Source: Hydnum rufescens UP504
Lineage: Eukaryota; Basidiomycota; Agaricomycetes; Cantharellales; Hydnaceae
Length of the DNA stretch: 11,547 bases
Direction of reading: 5' to 3'
Assembly (NCBI GenBank): GCA_014904985.1
Contig: MU128957.1
Span: 1,097 to 12,643 of the forward strand
Part shown: piece after piece, positions 7,455-11,547 of the stretch
Position numbering within the stretch: position 1 is the first letter of the stretch
How the letters are laid out: each line of letters starts with the position of its first letter
Notes under the pieces: model-generated
The model's input: the letters and a program-made list of their open reading frames with translations, nothing else
What the model was told of the DNA's origin: nothing
Database searches by the model: none
Program-made: the position numbers and the translations under genes

Positions 7455-8639
7455 CACGCATTTATCAAGTCATTCCGAAACTTGGCATGATTATAAGGAC
7501 CATTCTTATCTTTCAAAGTTTGGCGGCACTTGCGAGCTTGTGTTAGGTCAAGAAGGGAGCGTGTTTTATCAGAGAGTGTGTAGGGTGGGACAATAGATCA
7601 TATGCGAAGTCAAAAAGTAAATTTCAATTGATCCCACCAATAGGGAGGGCTTAAGCTTGATTACATAAATTCGACCCCCCGGTTACATGATGAAATGTAC
7701 CAGGCGTTAGGGATGTCGGGTGTCCAAAAAATTTCAACTCCGCCGGGAGTCCCCGAACGCCTGGATCCGAGGCTATAACAAGAGCTGATTTGTAACGGCT
7801 CTAATATATCTCACGTTTACCCGGTTACGGATGTCTCCGAGCGATCTGGCCTGCGCCTCGGCCACTTTCCCGAAGTTTTTGAGGCCCCCTAGTGTCCTGT
7901 GGCCGATAACACACGCCAGAATGGTGATGTAACAGGCTATGACTTGGGACTGAAATATTACAGTAATCAGTAATCGAAACAGGAAAGTATGGCCTAGCCT
8001 CCTAGGCCAATGCCAGTGTTGTCCCCCGCATGAATATCGGCCGGGAGCCATGGCACTGACGAATTTTCAATTTATTCATTCCATTCCAGAGCACGGCGTG
8101 GAGTTGTGTGCGTTTCGCTGCGAGCTGAACAGACTACGGAATCGACTTGACTTGGCCCTGGCGCTACCAATTGTAACGGGTTATGGCACTCTACTTTTCC
8201 ACAAGACTTGAGGTGGTGATCATAACTGATCCATGGGACCCAACTCGCCCTGCTCGATAGGCTTAATTCCCCAGAGGCCGGTTCTGCTTGCGGCCCAACC
8301 TTATTAGTGTATTCAATACACGTGCCCTCAATATCTCTTCGGGATTACAATGAAGCCACCAAAACAGTTTCCCACAAGTCCACTTGCTTTTATGTTGAGC
8401 TCTTATGGAACTGAGGGTACAATTTCATCACCAGAGTGTTGGAGTTAAGGCGGCACCCCCTTAATGATTCACATATTTGCTTGCCCTTGTTTCAGTCCCA
8501 TCCCGATTCCACTACGGTTTCATCCGTAGTCAGCTTGAGGCTTGTCCGGAAGACACGCCTGGAGGGTGCATGAGGCCTCACCCGGAGATAATTTGATTTT
8601 AAAATCTATACTCAACGCCAGAATAGGCGCCCCGTCCTA

Positions 8640-8654
8640 GAGCAATTATTGCTC
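8640..8654. repeat. 15-bp perfect palindrome
   Basis: GAGCAAT-T-ATTGCTC has 7-bp arms around one central base. It lies in the TCCGGAA-rich stretch, and its function is unknown. Confidence 0.6.
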
Positions 8655-9056
8655 CGTTTTCAATCTGGGTACTCCGGAAATCTCAGGCCCCATCCTAGTC
8701 TTCCAAAATATGCATGTGCTTGAGGTTTTGGGCATAAATTCCCATATTTAGAATACACAGGAAATGCCCAGAATGGGTTGATTTATGTGAATATTTATGT
8801 CCGGAATGACCGAGGACAGCTCCAATGTATGCGCTTTTATGAGTATTATGCACTGCCTTTATTTACGGGGCCATAGGCGTCACCGGGCCCATTTAATTTA
8901 AACCAATTTCTTGTCACGGCATATGGGTGCTTGCATATCTTAACCAGTGGTGCATATACAAATATAATGGTCAAAAGATTAATTTTACACAGATTCTGGG
9001 GGAACACTCTGGGAACCAGATCCCAATGCATTTAACTGAAATTGTCCAAAATGTGG

Positions 9057-9085
9057 AAACAAATAAAAATAAAAATAAAATAAAA
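9057..9085. repeat. A-rich AAATA-type low-complexity tract
   Basis: This is a run of A-rich units (AAATA/AAAAT repeats) between 9057 and 9085 on the plus strand. It could be a decayed poly(A) tail of a retroposed sequence on the plus strand, but no source element is recognisable upstream. Confidence 0.6.
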
Positions 9086-9120
9086 CTTTAGGAATGGCTT
9101 GATTATTAGTCCGGAATACC

Positions 9121-9137
9121 TCCTAGCACTGCTAGGA
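9121..9137. repeat. 17-bp perfect palindrome
   Basis: TCCTAGCA-C-TGCTAGGA has 8-bp arms around one base. It starts 4 bases after a TCCGGAA word (9110-9116). Confidence 0.6.
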
Positions 9138-9417
9138 CTACCTGGTTGACAGTCATATCCAAACATGGATGGGAGCGGATGCATAGATGGTGCACTCCGG
9201 AAGGGGGAGTGGAGCAGGAGGGGGATGTGAATTTCATAGACTACAAAGGGCCTGCAGATTTCGTGTTTGGTGGCACTTACAACCACCTCAAGCAGCCCTA
9301 TTTCCACACTTAATTAAACTATCTTTCCTGGTATCATAGCACACTCTGATAGTTTTCCTGAGTCCGCACATCAACCATCTTGACTTTCTTCATCACTACA
9401 GTCTTTTTTTTTTCTTA

Positions 9418-10008
9418 GCTGGAGCCCTAGGCCTTATTTTATTCTATTATAGCGAGTTACCAGACATTACCTTTGCAGTATCGACACTATCACGATTCCT
9501 TGACAAGCTGGGACCCACACACTGGGAGGCGGCAAATCACGACTTACTTGGGTATACGGATGCGGACGGAGCGATGCAGGAACATTGCCATGCGATTACA
9601 GGGTACGTTTACCTGATCGACAGAGGAATGGTCTCCTGGAGCTCCTGAAAACAGGAGCTAATTATGCTATCAATGGCTGAGGCAGAATATGTTGCTGCGA
9701 CGCAGGCTGCCAAAGAAGGCATTTGGCTGCGGAGCCTCATTGCCAAGTTGTTTCACACTCAACTCAAGGCCACAACCCTGTATTGCAATAACCAGGCTGC
9801 ATTAAAACTTGCAATGGGCGATAACTATCACGCCTGAACGAAACATATCAACATCCGTTTTCATTTTATCCACGAGATGATTAAAGACAGTATTTTCAAC
9901 CTGGTATATTGTCCCACGGAGACTATGATGGCCAACATTTTAACAAAAGCCCTCAGGGCTGCAAAACTGGACTATCACACGACTGGACTCGGGTTATATC
10001 GTGCTTGA
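9418..10008 (+). pseudogene. Ty1/copia Pol C-terminal relic (RT tail and RNase H)
   Basis: One continuous frame reads the end of reverse transcriptase and the RNase H domain of a Ty1/copia polyprotein, with two in-frame TGA codons (9646-9648, 9835-9837) and a natural-looking stop at 10006-10008. Visible motifs are LPDITFAVSTLSRFLD (RT tail), YTDADGA (first catalytic Asp), SWSS-stop-KQEL, AEAEYVAAT..AKEGIWLR (catalytic Glu), CNNQAAL where relatives have CDNQ (third catalytic Asp replaced by Asn), TKHINIRFHFI and ILTKAL. Between HWEAAN and LLGYTDADG about 25-30 residues normally containing RYLKGT are missing. Gag, protease, integrase and most of RT lie outside or are lost. It is a dead element in sense orientation to its LTR. 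Confidence 0.9.
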
Positions 10009-10014
10009 GGGGGA
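10007..10014 (+). other. Polypurine tract of the copia element
   Basis: GAGGGGGA follows the end of Pol and lies one base before the TGTTGG start of the LTR. This is the standard position of the plus-strand primer in copia elements. Confidence 0.75.
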
Positions 10015-10015
10015 G

Positions 10016-10399
10016 TGTTGGAGCAAGCGGATACGGAAGCGACCGAATACGACGTCGGAGACAAGCGTGACCCCTAGGGGGCTATGCAAACAGCACCGAC
10101 CTCAATTATCTAGGATCTTGTAGATAGGTTTCACCGGCGATCTTTTCCTTGCCGCCATCATTGGACTTTTACTTCATCTTTACCCCATATTTTACCCCAT
10201 CTTATGTGTTTCTGTGCCTCATGTAAATAGTATAAAGGACGGGCTTGAGCCCACATAAATCTCAAGGACTTCTCTGTGTGTTCTTCCCACCACCTGCTTA
10301 ATTCACCTGGGCGACTCGAGTCTCGCTGATCTACCGAATTCGTCCTCACCCGCTTAGTAATCAGGGGGAGTTGTTCTCGCGCGCATACCATCACTCTCA
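10016..10399 (+). mobile_element. 3' LTR of the Ty1/copia relic
   Basis: The LTR starts with TGTTGGAG directly after the polypurine tract. Its right limit is inferred from the point where similarity to repeat copy 1 begins (10403); a CA end at 10398-10399 fits and gives a length of about 384 bp. A TATAAAGG box at 10231-10238 would be the LTR promoter. No second LTR is in the window, so the target-site duplication and age cannot be read. Confidence 0.75.
10231..10238 (+). promoter_or_regulatory. TATA box of the LTR
   Basis: TATAAAGG lies about 215 bp into the LTR, which would mark the U3/R region. Transcription would start some 25-35 bases downstream. Confidence 0.5.
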
Positions 10400-10402
10400 C
10401 TA

Positions 10403-11519
10403 GTAAGTGATGATGTGGATATAAGGCCGATGGTTCGTATCGAATGCTACCTACATTTTTCATGCCATCCAATGATTCACTTTCTACCGTGCTGACTCTC
10501 AGAATCGTAATACAAAGGTTCGGTTTGTTGCAGTTCAGAGCCCTGGGGGCCTGAACCCGAGCCCGAGGTTTCGGTGTGGCCCCGATGAATAAGTCGTGTG
10601 AGGCCTAGGGGGCGAAAACCACTTCACCCCCTTACTGTTCACGTTCGCTCCCAGTGTTCTAGGCCTGACGGGACTTTGGGACCTCCGTTATGCCTAGTTC
10701 CCTTTTCGTCCACATTCTACTTTGTTCCTCCTGCATTGTTGCTCGGCGACTTGATTTGTTTTATGGTTTGGGACCCCCCCATCGCCTTGTTCGTTTTATC
10801 GGTATTATGCCATGGCCATCTCTATCGATTTTTTCATCTCTCCCATATTGAGAGCAGCGGCTATCTACCGGGGTTCGCTCTTTCCTCCATCTCTATCTGG
10901 ATTCCTCTCGATCCCCCCCCTTTTGGCGTTTACTAGTCATTGCCTATGCATGTGCGGAGAATCTCGATGCCTCTGCGGCGCAAGAATGAAAATCTTTCTT
11001 CAATGCATCCCTTATCGGAGACACTGCTGTTCGCGAGTCCGCCGAGCAAACATAGACGTGTTGCGGATGTACATAATCAGGAGAGCAACCACTTTCGTAA
11101 AGAGGTGAAATACGAGAATACGAGTACAGAAGAAAGATGAATTTGCAAGGCTGTTCCTCAGTTGCAGCAGCAGTCGAGAACGACGTCACAAGGGCAGCCT
11201 AAAGTGATCATCATCATCAGCAAAAGTAAGTATGAACGCACACACTATCGAAAAGGGGGTACATACACAAGATGTCGCCAATGCAATCACAGCATCCTTC
11301 ACAGACCTCGAAACAGACGAATCCTATCAGACAATCCTTGGCTATACGAGCCCAGGTTAATTTGAGAGAGATATTTTCAGCAATCGGAACCACGCACCCA
11401 GTCCGCCGCCACGCAGCCTCAAGGGTCCCCAGACGCTCTGCCTGGATTCACCTTGTTCCTTGGCTTGCTCATCGACTTCTGCATTATTCAGGAGAGATGA
11501 TGTGAGCTGAGGACATGAA
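10403..11519 (-). repeat. Dispersed repeat, copy 3 (truncated at the promoter end)
   Basis: The copy matches copy 1 from 481 on, nearly base for base through most of its length. Its last 150 or so bases (about 11360-11519) instead match copy 2 almost perfectly, including shared 2-nt indels. The start codon and promoter part of the minus-strand ORF are missing, but NNAEVDEQAKEQG and PLRLRGGGLGAWFRLLKIS are still readable on the minus strand. Its left edge touches the copia LTR; its right edge ends in an inverted fragment. Confidence 0.8.
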
Positions 11520-11528
11520 AGAGAGAAT

Positions 11529-11547
11529 CCATGACGTCGAGTAACAT
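11529..11547 (+). repeat. Inverted fragment of the dispersed repeat at the window end
   Basis: The last 19 bases equal the reverse complement of 3476-3496 of copy 2 with two bases missing. They follow 9 unrelated bases (11520-11528) after copy 3 stops at the very position, equivalent to 3476, where this segment would have continued in direct orientation. Confidence 0.65.

Larger units (their letters stand above)
7455..9417. other. About 2 kb without a recognised gene
   Basis: No convincing coding region was found. A minus-strand open frame at 7773-8051 (92 codons) contains a stretch around GHRTLGGLKNFGKVAEAQAR preceded by an intron-like acceptor near 7950. It may be an exon of a decayed gene, but I recognise no family. 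The part from about 8580 to 9200 is AT-richer and contains five TCCGGAA words and two perfect palindromes, suggesting an old non-coding repeat. A poly-T run at 9403-9413 precedes the copia relic. Confidence 0.4.

Noticed and set aside
7700..7764. 9-bp inverted repeat CCAGGCGTT / AACGCCTGG
   Set aside because: Arms of this length within about 60 bp are expected a few times by chance in 11 kb.
7773..8051. 92-codon minus-strand frame as a gene
   Set aside because: An intron-like acceptor near 7950 was seen, but no donor partner, domain or conserved neighbour. Kept only as a remark in the gene-poor region.
8846..9307. Two minus-strand frames (61 and 91 codons)
   Set aside because: They have AT-driven composition, include the A-rich tract as Phe/Ile-rich residues, and show no motif.
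1..11547. CRISPR array, tRNA, rRNA, riboswitch, prokaryotic operon
   Set aside because: No regularly spaced short repeats, cloverleaf-like or rRNA signatures were seen, and the spliced gene structure is eukaryotic.

Overview
The window looks like a chromosomal stretch of a basidiomycete fungus, probably an agaricomycete of the Rhizoctonia/Ceratobasidium type. That placement is an inference from one multi-intron gene with 50-97 nt GT-AG introns, fungal CT-rich promoters, a Ty1/copia relic and a DUF6589-type fragment. It is not a prokaryotic region: I see no operons, CRISPR arrays, rRNA or tRNA. It reads as a repeat-rich accessory region holding one recognisable metabolic gene.

Layout: 1-480 holds nothing I recognise. 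A dispersed repeat occurs three times in direct orientation: copy 1 (481 to about 1862), copy 2 (about 2745-3736) and copy 3 (10403-11519). Copies 1 and 2 carry, on the minus strand, a CT-rich promoter with a conserved palindromic CRE-like site and a small ORF, intact only in copy 1. Between copies 1 and 2 lies a possible small secreted protein start at 2052. From 6692 down to 4294 on the minus strand runs an ANL-superfamily acyl/4-coumarate-CoA ligase that I could reconstruct as 11 exons encoding about 576 residues. It ends in a peroxisomal-type SRL tripeptide, contains a probable 3-nt micro-exon, and has a one-base frame break exactly at the ATP-binding loop. Divergent from it, 6893-7454 (+) is an N-terminal fragment of a DUF6589-associated protein with a frameshift at a C8 tract. 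The roughly 200-bp gap between the two starts holds a striking 16/17-bp inverted repeat.

From 7455 to 9417 there is almost 2 kb without a recognisable gene, but with a cluster of five TCCGGAA words and two short perfect palindromes. From 9418 to about 10399 is the 3' end of a dead Ty1/copia retrotransposon: RNase H part, polypurine tract and 3' LTR. It abuts copy 3 of the repeat. At the very end of the window copy 3 breaks off and a short piece of the repeat reappears in inverted orientation.

How it fits together: the ligase probably activates a carboxylic acid (aromatic or fatty) to its CoA thioester in peroxisomes. The repeats and the copia relic surround it and supply direct repeats on both sides that could recombine. 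I do not see a new multi-gene system. The most informative signals are the micro-exon, the P-loop frame break, the inverted repeat in the divergent promoter, and the repeat family with its own small conserved ORF. All comparisons were made by eye; no searches were run.
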